Of a stretch of 41,335 nt of DNA, positions 32,488-40,840 are shown in pieces. Origin of the DNA: an uncultured Planctomycetota bacterium (GTDB lineage Bacteria > Planctomycetota > Planctomycetia > Pirellulales > Thermoguttaceae); the NCBI GenBank assembly GCA_902770245.1, contig CACXSS010000003.1:1-41335 (forward strand), in the 5' to 3' direction. A program made the translations under genes and the position numbers. Under the pieces are notes generated by a model, which did no database searches, was not told where the DNA came from, and saw nothing but the letters and a program-made list of their open reading frames with translations. Numbering within the stretch: position 1 is the first letter of the stretch; every line of letters starts with the position of its first letter.

Positions 32488-32523
32488 AGACGTGGGAACG
32501 CCGTCAAGGCGTTTTTGACGTCT
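32488..32523 (+). promoter_or_regulatory. Leader hairpin before rpoD
   Basis: AGACGT (32488-32493) pairs with ACGTCT (32518-32523), and nested AACGCC (32497-32502) pairs with GGCGTT (32508-32513). The inner stem is followed by TTT, like a weak intrinsic terminator, 36 nt before the rpoD start. It could be an attenuator or a 5' stabiliser; function is not demonstrated. Confidence 0.4.
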
Positions 32524-32559
32524 GTAATATACGATAGAACAACGTAAGGGAGACCTATT

Positions 32560-34098
32560 TTGTACGAAGAAGCTGACAATTTAGATGTCGATGATTTCAA
32601 CGAACCTTTATCCAACGAAGACTTGGATTTGGATTCGAAGTCGAGCGGTTCATTGCATCTGGACGATGAAGAAGAACATCTCATGGACGACGCTGATTTG
32701 CTCGAAGAGCTTAAAGACGCCGTCGGTGAAACATGGTCTGACGACCCCGTCCGCATGTATTTAACCCAGATGGGCGAAATTCCTCTGTTGACTCGTCAGC
32801 AGGAAATTGCGCTCGCCAAGCAGATCGAACGAAATCGCGCCAAATTCCGCAGAAAACTGCTGGAATGCAATTTCGTTATGGAACGAGCTTGCGCTCAACT
32901 CGATTTGGTTCAAAAGGGCGAAATTCCATTTGACCGCACTCTTCAGCAGTCCATTACCGACCAGATGGAAAAAGAACAGATTCTTGGTCGTATGGGACCT
33001 AATATGCGAACGTTAGACTACGTCCTTCGTTTGAATCAGGTCAATTATAAAACGGCAACCAACAAAAAGCTTCCTCAAACCAAACGAATGACGGCTTGGC
33101 GTCAGTTAGGCCGCGGTCATCGCAAGGCGGCTCGATTGGTTGAAGAACTCGGTCTGAGAATGCAGCGAATTGAACAGTTCATGCCGCAGCTGGAAGACCT
33201 GTCCCGTCATGTAGATGAACTTCGCGAACGCATTAAACAGCGCCGCGCGATGGGGCGTTCAGAAGAATCTCTGCGTCCTTGGGTTAATGAATATCAAAGC
33301 ATTTTGCGTCATACTCAGGAAACTCCGTTAAGTTTGAGAAACCGAGTTGAGTATCTTCGCAAAATTCAGGAAGAATATCAACAAGCAAAGCGCGGTCTGT
33401 CCGAAGGCAACCTGCGTTTGGTCGTTTCGATTGCCAAAAAGTATCGCAACCGCGGCTTGAGCTTCCTCGACTTGATTCAGGAAGGCAACGCCGGCTTGAT
33501 GCGCGCGGTAGATAAATTCGAATACCGCCGCGGATTCAAGTTCTGTACGTACGCTACCTGGTGGATTCGTCAGGCGATTACCCGCGCTGTTGCGGATCAA
33601 AGCCGTACAATCCGCATTCCGGTTCACATGGTCGAAACCATGTCCAAAGTCCGCAACGTACTGCGTCAGCTGCAGCAGGAGCTTGGACGCGAACCTACTG
33701 CAGAAGAAGCGGCAGAACGTTCAGACACGCCGTTGGAAGAGACTCGCCGCGTTATGGCGATGAGCCGCTATCCAATCAGTCTGGACAGACCGGTCGGCAA
33801 CAACGACGACGCTCAGTTTGGAGATCTTCTCCCGGGCGTTACGGAAAGCCCAACCAGCGGCGCTTCGCAGGAAATGCTTCGTCGCCAAATCAACGAAGTC
33901 CTCAAAACCCTGTCCTACCGAGAACGCGAGATTATCAAACTGCGTTACGGTCTGGGAGACGGGTACAGCTACACGCTGGAAGAAGTCGGACACATTTTCC
34001 GCGTTACCAGAGAGCGTATTCGTCAGATTGAAGCAAAGGCGGTTCGTAAACTGCAGCAGCCTGCCAGAAGCCGTAACCTGGTCGGATTCCTCGACTAA
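32560..34098 (+). CDS. rpoD: Primary RNA polymerase sigma factor (RpoD/SigA)
   Basis: This 512-residue group 1 sigma factor is the housekeeping factor for most promoters. An acidic N-terminus (about 1-55) precedes region 1.2 (about 61-92, [18 protein letters not shown]), an alpha-helical non-conserved insert (about 95-270), regions 2-3 (about 282-360; [39 protein letters not shown]) and region 4 (about 449-505; [16 protein letters not shown] and [17 protein letters not shown]). Start: no ATG is available, but TTG at 32560 has GGGAG 7 nt upstream. A terminator follows at once. Confidence 0.96.
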   Translation: MYEEADNLDVDDFNEPLSNEDLDLDSKSSGSLHLDDEEEHLMDDADLLEELKDAVGETWSDDPVRMYLTQMGEIPLLTRQQEIALAKQIERNRAKFRRKLLECNFVMERACAQLDLVQKGEIPFDRTLQQSITDQMEKEQILGRMGPNMRTLDYVLRLNQVNYKTATNKKLPQTKRMTAWRQLGRGHRKAARLVEELGLRMQRIEQFMPQLEDLSRHVDELRERIKQRRAMGRSEESLRPWVNEYQSILRHTQETPLSLRNRVEYLRKIQEEYQQAKRGLSEGNLRLVVSIAKKYRNRGLSFLDLIQEGNAGLMRAVDKFEYRRGFKFCTYATWWIRQAITRAVADQSRTIRIPVHMVETMSKVRNVLRQLQQELGREPTAEEAAERSDTPLEETRRVMAMSRYPISLDRPVGNNDDAQFGDLLPGVTESPTSGASQEMLRRQINEVLKTLSYREREIIKLRYGLGDGYSYTLEEVGHIFRVTRERIRQIEAKAVRKLQQPARSRNLVGFLD

Positions 34099-34126
34099 CC
34101 TTTTTGTATTATAAACGCTAACAATA

Positions 34127-34153
34127 AACCGGGAAGCCAAACGCTTCCCGGTT
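34127..34153 (+). terminator. Terminator after rpoD
   Basis: AACCGGGAAGC (34127-34137) and GCTTCCCGGTT (34143-34153) form a perfect 11-bp stem with a 5-nt loop, followed by TTGTTTT, 28 nt after the rpoD stop. Confidence 0.9.
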
Positions 34154-34181
34154 TTGTTTTGTAAAGAATGATGTTCAATAA

Positions 34182-34219
34182 AAAAGCGAGAGGTCAGCAA
34201 ACGCTTTCCTCTCGCTTTT
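34182..34219 (-). terminator. Terminator of the PEP-CTERM gene
   Basis: AAAAGCGAGAGG (34182-34193) and CCTCTCGCTTTT (34208-34219) form a 12-bp stem with a 14-nt loop, 20 nt after the minus-strand stop at 34240. A/T runs at both ends make it usable from either strand. Confidence 0.85.
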
Positions 34220-34239
34220 ATCGTATAATCGACAAGCTT

Positions 34240-37200
34240 TTATCGATTGTTCTTTTTCCGAATGAGGAACAAACCCATAGCGCCGAGGATAAGCAGCGCC
34301 CACGTTGACGGTTCCGGGACGGCGTTGGGGTCAAGGCGTCCGGAAATCAGCAGAACGGTCGGGTCTGTCAGCGTAACGCTCAAGTCCGTAAAGTAGTAGG
34401 ACGTCAGCGCGGCGGAAACGTCGTTGAGGATGTCAGAGGCGTTGTTGGCGGTAATCGTCGCGGAGAAGACGTCGTTACCAACCAGGGGGCTTTCGCCGTC
34501 CATGGCAATCAGCAGAATCGAGCCATCGTCAAAATAGGCGTTTCCGTTGACAATCAGCTGGTCTGCAATGACGCTGCCGTTGTCGTCTTTTCCAACTTCA
34601 AGCAGGAACGTCGCGCCGCTTTCCAGCGTGAAATCGCCGTTTTCCGTCAGCGTTCCAACCGAGTTGCCGGGCGAGAACAGCGCGCCGTTTTTCACGGTTA
34701 AGTCGCCGGTGTAAAGCCCCTTGAACATCAGCGAACCGCCTTCGACGTTCAAAGCAGAAGCGTTAATCGGATTGGCGGTTGTTCCATTAAGATACAGCGT
34801 TCCGTTGCCGGTTTTGAGTAGATTGCCCGAACCGGTAACTTTGTTAATGAACCGTTTTTCGTTGTCGACGGCAAATTCCAGCGTCGCGCCTTCGCTGACG
34901 GCGACTGTTCCGGTTCCGAGCGTTCCGTCTCCGGACAGGCGCAAAACGCCCTGGCGAATGCCAGTCGTCCACGTGTACGTGTTGGGTGCGGTGAATTCCA
35001 TCGTTCCAACGCCGTCTTTGTAGAACGTTCCGCTGCCTTCGTTGTTCGGATTGGTAATCTTGGCGGAAATAATCAGGTCGGACAGGTTGTCAGGCTCGGT
35101 TGCCGATTCGCTGGTAACGTCTTCAATATACAGGCTTGTACCGTTGCCGAAACTGTACGTTGCCTTTGCTTTGGTTAAGTCGGAAGAGAATTCAACCGGG
35201 GCAGCGGCGGCATCTGTACGAAGCACGGAGACTTTGTTGGACAGCTTGTAGCCCAGCCAGGTTGCATTGCCGTCAGAGGCGTACATTTTAGCGCCGTTTT
35301 TGAAAATCGTGTTTGCCAAGTTATTGTAAACCGTTCCGGAGTTGGACAGTTTTCCGCCGTCTACAATAATCTGAACCAGCGAGTTTGTGCTGGCGTTGGC
35401 GATAACGTCCTGCTTGGCGAGAACGAGTTCCGCGCCCTTGTTGACGGTAACGGTTCTTCCAGACTGCAGTTTGCCCAAAGCAGAGGTCTTGTTGGAATTG
35501 TTCCAGCCGCCAGTAACAACGACCTTGCCGCCGTTAATAACGAGGTTGCCGGTATAGCTGCTGCCGCCGTTGGCAAACGTTTGAGTTCCTTCGCCGTCAG
35601 AGTTGATAATCATCTCAATGTTGCCTGCGATAACGCCGTTGTAGGAGTTGTTCTGGGAAGAAATGTCCAGCGTCAGGGTTGAACGGGTATCCGTATTATT
35701 AAAGATGTTGCCTTTGGTTCCGTCGCTGAGCAAGCCCTTGAATTTCTGGCTGAAGCCGTTCATATCCAGCTGACCGTAGAAGCAGCCAACGCCGGCGTTA
35801 GAGCCGAAGGGCTGATCTGCCGCCAGGCGCATTTTTCCCATTGAACTGGAGCTGCCGTAGTCAGTTTGAACGTCGCCGGTAAAGGCGTTGTCTGGCGATT
35901 GCATTTGTACAATAACCCAGCCGCTGTCGGAATGAACTCTGATCTTGCCGGAACCGGTAATGTTCCCGGTAAACGTTGTATTCTTACTCCAGCCCGCTTT
36001 GAGAGCGGATTCAGAAATAACGTCGATATCGTTGGTATAGGTGGCGTTGTTATTGTTATTGTGAAGAACGCCGCCGTCGAGCGTAATTTGTTTATTGCCG
36101 ATAAACGGCGTGCTGACCGTTGTGTCAGTTCCGTTTACGCCAAGACGCATGTAGCCTTTGGCAAGCAACGCGCCTGTGTATTGACTGGCGTCGCCGGCAA
36201 AACAAACCCAGCCGGAATCTTTGCCGATGGTCAGGGAAGAACTTCCGATTAATTTCCCGGAAAGAGTCAACGTCTTGCTCCACCCCGCCTGAACGATCGA
36301 ACCGTCTTTGATAACAGTTATATCAGTAGCGAAGTTAGGGTCGTTGTCGCTGTTGAGAATAATGCCTCCGTCTAAGGTTATTCCTTTTGGATATTCAAAG
36401 TCCGCTCCAACGCGAAGATAGCCGCCGGAAATAGTAAACGAGCCATTTCCCGTCCATTCGCCGTTGCAAAAGACGTATGCAGAAGCGTCGTTCAAAACGA
36501 CGTTGCCGTCAACGCGAATCGTTCCACCGCCGGTGGAGATGTTAGACATCGGTCCGATATACAAGTCGTTTCCAGCCGTTCCGAAAACCAGCGTTCCTTC
36601 GTTCGCCTGAATGGTAACTCTTTTCATGTCGCCGTTGAGAACCTGAGTTCCTTCGCCGATTTTGGTAATTGTCGAAGCAATGTCGCACAGCAGCGTTCCA
36701 TTATAGGTAAACGTTTGATCTGAGGTCGTTCCCGCGCCAATTGTCATGCCTTTAGAGTTATTGGCTGTCGCCACGATTTGCGCGCCTTTTTCGCCCGTCA
36801 GACCGCCAACTTGCATCTTGGTTCCATCCCAGAAATCCAGTTTGCCGCTTGCTTTAATTTCCAGTTCAGCGTAGTTGCTTGACCAGTTCTGGTTCTGCCA
36901 GCCGCCGTTGGTAAACGAGCCTTCCTTGATAATCATTTTAGCCTTGGAGGACAAGGCAAACTTAACCGGCTGAGTGTTAGCAGACTGACACCACAAGTCG
37001 CCGGTTCCGGATTTAATCCACGTTCCGTCTCCGGTAAACGTAACCGTCTTTCCACTGGAAATAGCAGTGTTGCCAGATCGACCCGTTGTGGTCATGTCGA
37101 ATTCAACCGTTCCGCCTTGAGCAAGATTGATGGTTAAATCGGACGTATTGTGAGGCACAGCGTTGTCAAAAAGCAGCTTGGCGCCGTTTTCGACGTTGAC

Positions 37201-38595
37201 CGTTCCGTTAACCGTGCCAGTCCCTGTGATTTGATACGTTCCCTGTTCAACCTTTGTCGTACCGGTAAACAGGTTGGACGCAGACTGAACGAGCGTTCCC
37301 GCTCCGGTCTTGGTAAACGTTCCAGCGCCGGCAAAGGAACCCGTGAATTGAGCATCGTTGGCAACGTTGAGCGTTACGTTGGAATCGGACTGGATTTTCC
37401 CAATTCGTTCCGTACCAGCCAGATTGACCGTCATCGTTCCAGAACCGGAATTGAGCAGCGTACCGCCGTCAATCGTAACGTGAGTCGTTGCCGAGGGCGT
37501 AAAGTTAATATCAGCTGAATCCGTCAGATTCAAAACGCCGCCGCCCAAGACGACGATTTTGTTGACGCTGTCCAAATCGGCGGAATTGGCAGACAGCATT
37601 GTCGAATTGGTATTGCCGCCGACGTAAATACCCAGCGGCGTGGTCGCAGCGTCCGTCAGAGCGTACGTTCCACCGTTGTTGAGCCAGGTTGTGCTCGTCG
37701 CCAGCGACCCCGCCATGTCGTTTTCAATATACGTATGAGCCGAGGAAAGCTGCCCGGTATAGTACGCCGTTTCGTTGTCAGATAACGCGCGATTGAAAAC
37801 CATCTTGCCCGCGTCGCCTGTCAGAACGGTCGTTCCCGCAGCGCCGGAGGAGATGTTGATTCCGCTGACGCGGTCGTATGTATCTGTGGACTTCCACCAG
37901 TTTGTCATGCCGTTGTATCGGGAAGACGCAATGTTGATAATATCCAGATGAGACATCGCGTTGTTATAAACGGAAACGTTGTCTAAAGAACCGTTAAGGC
38001 GTTCGTCGTCCAGAATCGTTTTGCCGACGCAGAAGTTCTGGTTGGATTCCGCGCGGGCGTTTGTGGTTTTAGAACCAATCAACTGACCGTTGAGGTACAG
38101 ATAATGCGTCTTTCCAACGCCGATAGAAACAACGTGATTTTCAACGCCGCCGCTGACGACGGGATAACCGTCGACTGCCAGGTCGTTTCCCCACCAGTAG
38201 CTGTTCAATCCTTTGTTGCTGTCGGTCGTTCGGAACGCGTTGCACTTTGTATTGGCGTTGGTTCCCCAGCTGATTATTCCGACTTTAGACGTTTTCGACG
38301 TTGTCAGAAATGCGGAAAGCGTGTAATCTGCCGTTCCCGTTGGCAGAGTGAATTTGGTAACGCCGCCGTTGGCGCCCGTCGCCTTGAGATAGCCGTTAGT
38401 CGCCGTCAGCTTGCCGTCGGTAATTGTTGCTTCGACTGCGGTCATCGGTTCGCCAGCGACCGTGTCTGTCGTACCATCGTCGAAGTTCCAGAACGCGAGG
38501 ACGTCCGCTTTAGCCTGTGGAGCGCAACACGCCAACAACGCTGTCAGCAGCGCGGAAATTGAAAAACTGACAAAAGGAATTCGTTTAAACGTCAT
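34240..38595 (-). CDS. Very large PEP-CTERM surface protein with LamG-like and autotransporter-type beta repeats
   Basis: The start is the ATG at 38595 with AGGAAG 5 nt upstream; an in-frame TTG at 38610 is less likely. The 1451-residue protein has a signal peptide (about 1-31), a LamG/concanavalin-like domain (about 33-222, starting FWNFDDGTTDTV) and a long beta-helix region made of autotransporter-associated beta-strand repeats. Two tandem repeats of about 100 residues, each beginning ITLDGG, occupy roughly 36382 down to 35790. The C-terminus is a PEP-CTERM signal: VPEPSTWALLIL, a hydrophobic helix and RKKNNR, the target of an exosortase that would be encoded elsewhere. It is likely an extracellular matrix or attachment protein. 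A strong promoter lies about 100 bp upstream. Confidence 0.9.
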   Translation of the reverse strand: MTFKRIPFVSFSISALLTALLACCAPQAKADVLAFWNFDDGTTDTVAGEPMTAVEATITDGKLTATNGYLKATGANGGVTKFTLPTGTADYTLSAFLTTSKTSKVGIISWGTNANTKCNAFRTTDSNKGLNSYWWGNDLAVDGYPVVSGGVENHVVSIGVGKTHYLYLNGQLIGSKTTNARAESNQNFCVGKTILDDERLNGSLDNVSVYNNAMSHLDIINIASSRYNGMTNWWKSTDTYDRVSGINISSGAAGTTVLTGDAGKMVFNRALSDNETAYYTGQLSSAHTYIENDMAGSLATSTTWLNNGGTYALTDAATTPLGIYVGGNTNSTMLSANSADLDSVNKIVVLGGGVLNLTDSADINFTPSATTHVTIDGGTLLNSGSGTMTVNLAGTERIGKIQSDSNVTLNVANDAQFTGSFAGAGTFTKTGAGTLVQSASNLFTGTTKVEQGTYQITGTGTVNGTVNVENGAKLLFDNAVPHNTSDLTINLAQGGTVEFDMTTTGRSGNTAISSGKTVTFTGDGTWIKSGTGDLWCQSANTQPVKFALSSKAKMIIKEGSFTNGGWQNQNWSSNYAELEIKASGKLDFWDGTKMQVGGLTGEKGAQIVATANNSKGMTIGAGTTSDQTFTYNGTLLCDIASTITKIGEGTQVLNGDMKRVTIQANEGTLVFGTAGNDLYIGPMSNISTGGGTIRVDGNVVLNDASAYVFCNGEWTGNGSFTISGGYLRVGADFEYPKGITLDGGIILNSDNDPNFATDITVIKDGSIVQAGWSKTLTLSGKLIGSSSLTIGKDSGWVCFAGDASQYTGALLAKGYMRLGVNGTDTTVSTPFIGNKQITLDGGVLHNNNNNATYTNDIDVISESALKAGWSKNTTFTGNITGSGKIRVHSDSGWVIVQMQSPDNAFTGDVQTDYGSSSSMGKMRLAADQPFGSNAGVGCFYGQLDMNGFSQKFKGLLSDGTKGNIFNNTDTRSTLTLDISSQNNSYNGVIAGNIEMIINSDGEGTQTFANGGSSYTGNLVINGGKVVVTGGWNNSNKTSALGKLQSGRTVTVNKGAELVLAKQDVIANASTNSLVQIIVDGGKLSNSGTVYNNLANTIFKNGAKMYASDGNATWLGYKLSNKVSVLRTDAAAAPVEFSSDLTKAKATYSFGNGTSLYIEDVTSESATEPDNLSDLIISAKITNPNNEGSGTFYKDGVGTMEFTAPNTYTWTTGIRQGVLRLSGDGTLGTGTVAVSEGATLEFAVDNEKRFINKVTGSGNLLKTGNGTLYLNGTTANPINASALNVEGGSLMFKGLYTGDLTVKNGALFSPGNSVGTLTENGDFTLESGATFLLEVGKDDNGSVIADQLIVNGNAYFDDGSILLIAMDGESPLVGNDVFSATITANNASDILNDVSAALTSYYFTDLSVTLTDPTVLLISGRLDPNAVPEPSTWALLILGAMGLFLIRKKNNR

Positions 38596-38693
38596 TACTC
38601 TTCCTTTCAAAAAGAAAGTAAAACTATAAGGATATATGCTCAGGCAGACGCCTGTAATTTTATATAGTACATAACTATATTTACACTATATAG

Positions 38694-38721
38694 ATTATAA
38701 TCTATAATTTTGTACAGTCAA
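38694..38721 (-). promoter_or_regulatory. Promoter of the PEP-CTERM gene
   Basis: On the minus strand TTGACT (38721-38716), a 16-bp spacer and TATAAT (38699-38694) are near-consensus. The TATAAT sits in a palindrome AGATTATAATCT (38691-38702 region), which could be an operator. The leader is about 90 nt. Confidence 0.7.
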
Positions 38722-38896
38722 TAAAAAAGAAAAATTTTTAAGAAAATATTTGAGAATGCTCTTCTTAAAAGTTAAGATGGGTAAAATAGACCGCCTGCTG
38801 TTCTGAATTAATATGTAAATTTTGACAAAATTCACATATTTACAGTATTGGTTCGGAGCGTCGTGGTTGTTTAACAGCGTGGACGCTGAACTGGTA

Positions 38897-38923
38897 AAGC
38901 GCCGTTAAATAGAGACGGCGCTT
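38897..38923 (-). terminator. Terminator after the nitroreductase gene
   Basis: AAGCGCCGT (38897-38905) and ACGGCGCTT (38915-38923) form a 9-bp stem with a 9-nt loop, 22 nt after the stop. Only TTT follows on the minus strand. Confidence 0.65.
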
Positions 38924-38945
38924 ATCGCATTTGGATTGCGCTTGA

Positions 38946-39458
38946 CTATGCAAAGACCACGGTTTTATCGATTGCAACGCGGTTGTGCATGGCAGTCGGG
39001 GCGGCGTCTGCGGCGGGATAGCCCATCGGCAGAAGCGCAACCGGGACGATGTTGTCTGGCAGGGCGAATTCCGCTTTGACTTTTGCTGGATCAAAGTATG
39101 CTACCCACGTTGTTCCGAGTCCCTGTTCCACCGCCTCAAGCATGTAATGCGTACAGACGATTGTCGCGTCGATTTCGCCGATGTTCTTGCCGTCAAACGG
39201 ACGCGTCCAGCTGGAAGCGGTGTCGGCGCAAACCAGCAGTACAACCGGGGCGTTGAAATGGCACGTCGTGCAGTTGCGAATCTTCGCCAGCCCTTCTTCG
39301 GACTGAATAACCCAGACGCGCTGCGGCTGTTTGTTGCAGCCGGTCGGGGCGAGGTTGCCGGCTTCTAAAACAGCGTTGAGAGCGGATTCTTCTACAGGTT
39401 TGTTTTGAAATGAACGAACGGAATAGCGATTCTTCGCTAAAGTCAAAAAGTCTTGCAT
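38946..39458 (-). CDS. Nitroreductase-family FMN oxidoreductase
   Basis: The 170-residue protein is a compact member of the nitroreductase fold, FMN-binding and NAD(P)H-dependent. RYSVRSF (residues 12-18) and the GNLAPTGCNKQPQRV segment around 34-48 are the FMN-binding hallmarks, and the C-terminal half keeps VCTHYMLEAVEQGLGTTWV and LPMGYPA. The natural substrate cannot be predicted. A strong Shine-Dalgarno (AAAGGAG, 8 nt from the ATG) is present, unusual in this window. Its upstream gap holds the large heptamer hairpin, and a terminator lies downstream. Confidence 0.93.
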   Translation of the reverse strand: MQDFLTLAKNRYSVRSFQNKPVEESALNAVLEAGNLAPTGCNKQPQRVWVIQSEEGLAKIRNCTTCHFNAPVVLLVCADTASSWTRPFDGKNIGEIDATIVCTHYMLEAVEQGLGTTWVAYFDPAKVKAEFALPDNIVPVALLPMGYPAADAAPTAMHNRVAIDKTVVFA

Positions 39459-39493
39459 GAATGAAACTCCTTTGAGGTTATAGTATTTTGAAG

Positions 39494-39583
39494 TACTTAG
39501 TGCTTAGTGCTTAGTGCTTAGTGCATAGGACGCAAGCGTTCCTCTCACTATGCACTACGCACTATGCACTATGCGCTAGCGCT
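39494..39583. repeat. Giant hairpin made of inverted heptanucleotide arrays
   Basis: Four TTAGTGC units (39497-39524) face CACTATG, CACTACG, CACTATG, CACTATG and CGCTAGC (39546-39580). In register CTTAGTG pairs with the complement of CATAGTG in 6 of 7 positions, so the arms form an imperfect stem of about 30 bp. Between them, AGGACGC and GCGTTCCT form an inner hairpin. The right end reaches the stop codon of the metallopeptidase-like gene (39582-39584), so it is the 3' end of that mRNA. Confidence 0.85.
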
Positions 39584-40688
39584 ACGGTTTAACCCCGGGG
39601 ATTCCGCAGGCGCGGCCGAGCAGGTTTGCCAACGCAGTGTAATCGAGGTTGTAGTATTTTATGAGCGTCTGTTCCACGTCCGAGCCGTCTTTGACGTCGT
39701 CTATGAGGTTGACGAACGCGCCGGGATTTCGTTTTAGCAAAAGGTTTACGGTCATGGCTGCGGCGCCGTACTGCCAAGGGTCTAAATGATCCGTCGCCTG
39801 AAACATGCCTCCCAGCGAGCGCGTTTTCTGCATGGCGGCAACCGCCTGTTTCTGTTTAACGGGGCAGGTCGTCGCCTGCGGAACGAGGGTTCGGGCGGTC
39901 CAGTCGGAAACGCCCTCGTTCAACCACAACGGCAGCGGATAAGCCACGCGGCGCATGAACGAAAATCCGTGCGTCGTCTCGTGAACCAGACTGCTGTACA
40001 TATTGAATTTGTCTTTGTTGAACTTACAGGTAATTGTTACTGTACCGTCAAGCATTTGGTGACACAGCCCTTTGGTTCCAGACGAAACTTTTTGATTGAA
40101 AAACCGCATTTCGAACTGATTGTAGTCCGATTCGTTCATAAAAACAACGACAACGCATTTCGCCTGCCAGATGTTCTTTCGGACGGATTTTCCCTTTGAC
40201 GCATTTCTTTTTACAACGGCAGAGACGTCCTCTTTTTCCTGCTGCAAGTCAACAAAAGGAACGTTGAACTTGTCGCATAAAACGTCGTACATTCTATCCA
40301 AAAGAGTCTGAATTTCCCGATACATTTGCGGCGGGACGTCAGACGCGAAAAGGAAATACCGCGTTTCAGAGCAGCGCAGTTTGGGGAACGCCGATTGATA
40401 TCGCTTGACAGTCGCTTTTTGTTCGTAAAGCCGCTGGCTCCATTCCTTTGACGTCATGGGCGTCCACGGAAGACGACCGGTAATATCTTTGACTTTGTTT
40501 GCAGCGGCAAGACGCTCCTGATAGGGGATTGTCATATCCTCAATCTGTCGGCGCAATTCGGTCAGGTCGGCGGCGTTTTGAGGGTTTTCAAATCCGCCGA
40601 ATTGAGCGAACGCCGGACTGGCAAGCGCTGTCAAAAGCGCCGCCGCGATAAAAACAGCTATTTCAATTTGGAAAACAAATCGTTTCAT
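39582..40688 (-). CDS. Secreted HExxH metallopeptidase-like protein
   Basis: The 368-residue protein has a signal peptide (about 1-28, IAVFIAAALLTALASPAFA then Q). Residues 236-240 are HETTH, the HExxH zinc motif, and E258 in LPLWLNEGVSDW is a plausible third ligand as in gluzincin (peptidase MA) families. It resembles the DUF1570-type proteins common in planctomycetes, but I cannot confirm the family by eye. It is likely extracytoplasmic and may cut protein or glycoprotein. Its predicted promoter is so close to the ATG that the mRNA should be leaderless. A heptamer hairpin forms its 3' end. Confidence 0.8.
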   Translation of the reverse strand: MKRFVFQIEIAVFIAAALLTALASPAFAQFGGFENPQNAADLTELRRQIEDMTIPYQERLAAANKVKDITGRLPWTPMTSKEWSQRLYEQKATVKRYQSAFPKLRCSETRYFLFASDVPPQMYREIQTLLDRMYDVLCDKFNVPFVDLQQEKEDVSAVVKRNASKGKSVRKNIWQAKCVVVVFMNESDYNQFEMRFFNQKVSSGTKGLCHQMLDGTVTITCKFNKDKFNMYSSLVHETTHGFSFMRRVAYPLPLWLNEGVSDWTARTLVPQATTCPVKQKQAVAAMQKTRSLGGMFQATDHLDPWQYGAAAMTVNLLLKRNPGAFVNLIDDVKDGSDVEQTLIKYYNLDYTALANLLGRACGIPGVKP

Positions 40689-40694
40689 ATCTAA

Positions 40695-40723
40695 AATATA
40701 CCAAATACAGAGCTGAATTGCAA
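40695..40723 (-). promoter_or_regulatory. Probable leaderless promoter of the metallopeptidase gene
   Basis: On the minus strand TTGCAA (40723-40718), a 17-bp spacer and TATATT (40700-40695) are followed by just 6 nt (TTAGAT) before the ATG at 40688. Transcription would begin at the start codon. Confidence 0.55.
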
Positions 40724-40743
40724 TCGGGGGCGAAAATAAAAAA

Positions 40744-40781
40744 ACGGTTTGAGGAAATGAAGGAGCTGTTCCTCAAACCGT
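40744..40781 (-). terminator. Terminator after the cytochrome gene
   Basis: ACGGTTTGAGGAA (40744-40756) and TTCCTCAAACCGT (40769-40781) form a perfect 13-bp stem. On the minus strand it is followed by seven Ts. It is 59 nt after the stop at 40841 and just upstream of the next promoter. Confidence 0.9.
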
Positions 40782-40840
40782 AAACGAATTCCGTTCGTTT
40801 ATGTGCGATTACTCTGCTTTGGCTTTACGCCAAAAGAGAA

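Larger units (their letters stand above)
31817..32559. other. AT-rich gene-free gap upstream of rpoD
   Basis: This 743-bp stretch has no gene I believe; an 81-residue open frame (32234-32479) looks random. It carries a likely rpoD promoter and a leader hairpin. No tRNA, rRNA or known riboswitch pattern is recognisable. Confidence 0.55.
38596..38945. other. Gap between the nitroreductase and the PEP-CTERM gene
   Basis: The 350-bp gap holds the PEP-CTERM gene promoter (38694-38721), a CAGGC/GCCTG hairpin in its leader (38641-38654) and, near its other end, the nitroreductase terminator (38897-38923) and a CAGCG/CGCTG hairpin. No gene is seen. Confidence 0.6.

Noticed and set aside
38596-38610. 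Five-residue upstream extension of the PEP-CTERM protein (TTG start at 38610)
   Set aside because: The ATG at 38595 has a good Shine-Dalgarno at the right distance, and the extension would overlap that site.
39494-39583. CRISPR-like array
   Set aside because: Repeat units are 7 bp with no spacers; direct CRISPR repeats are 23-50 bp with unique spacers.
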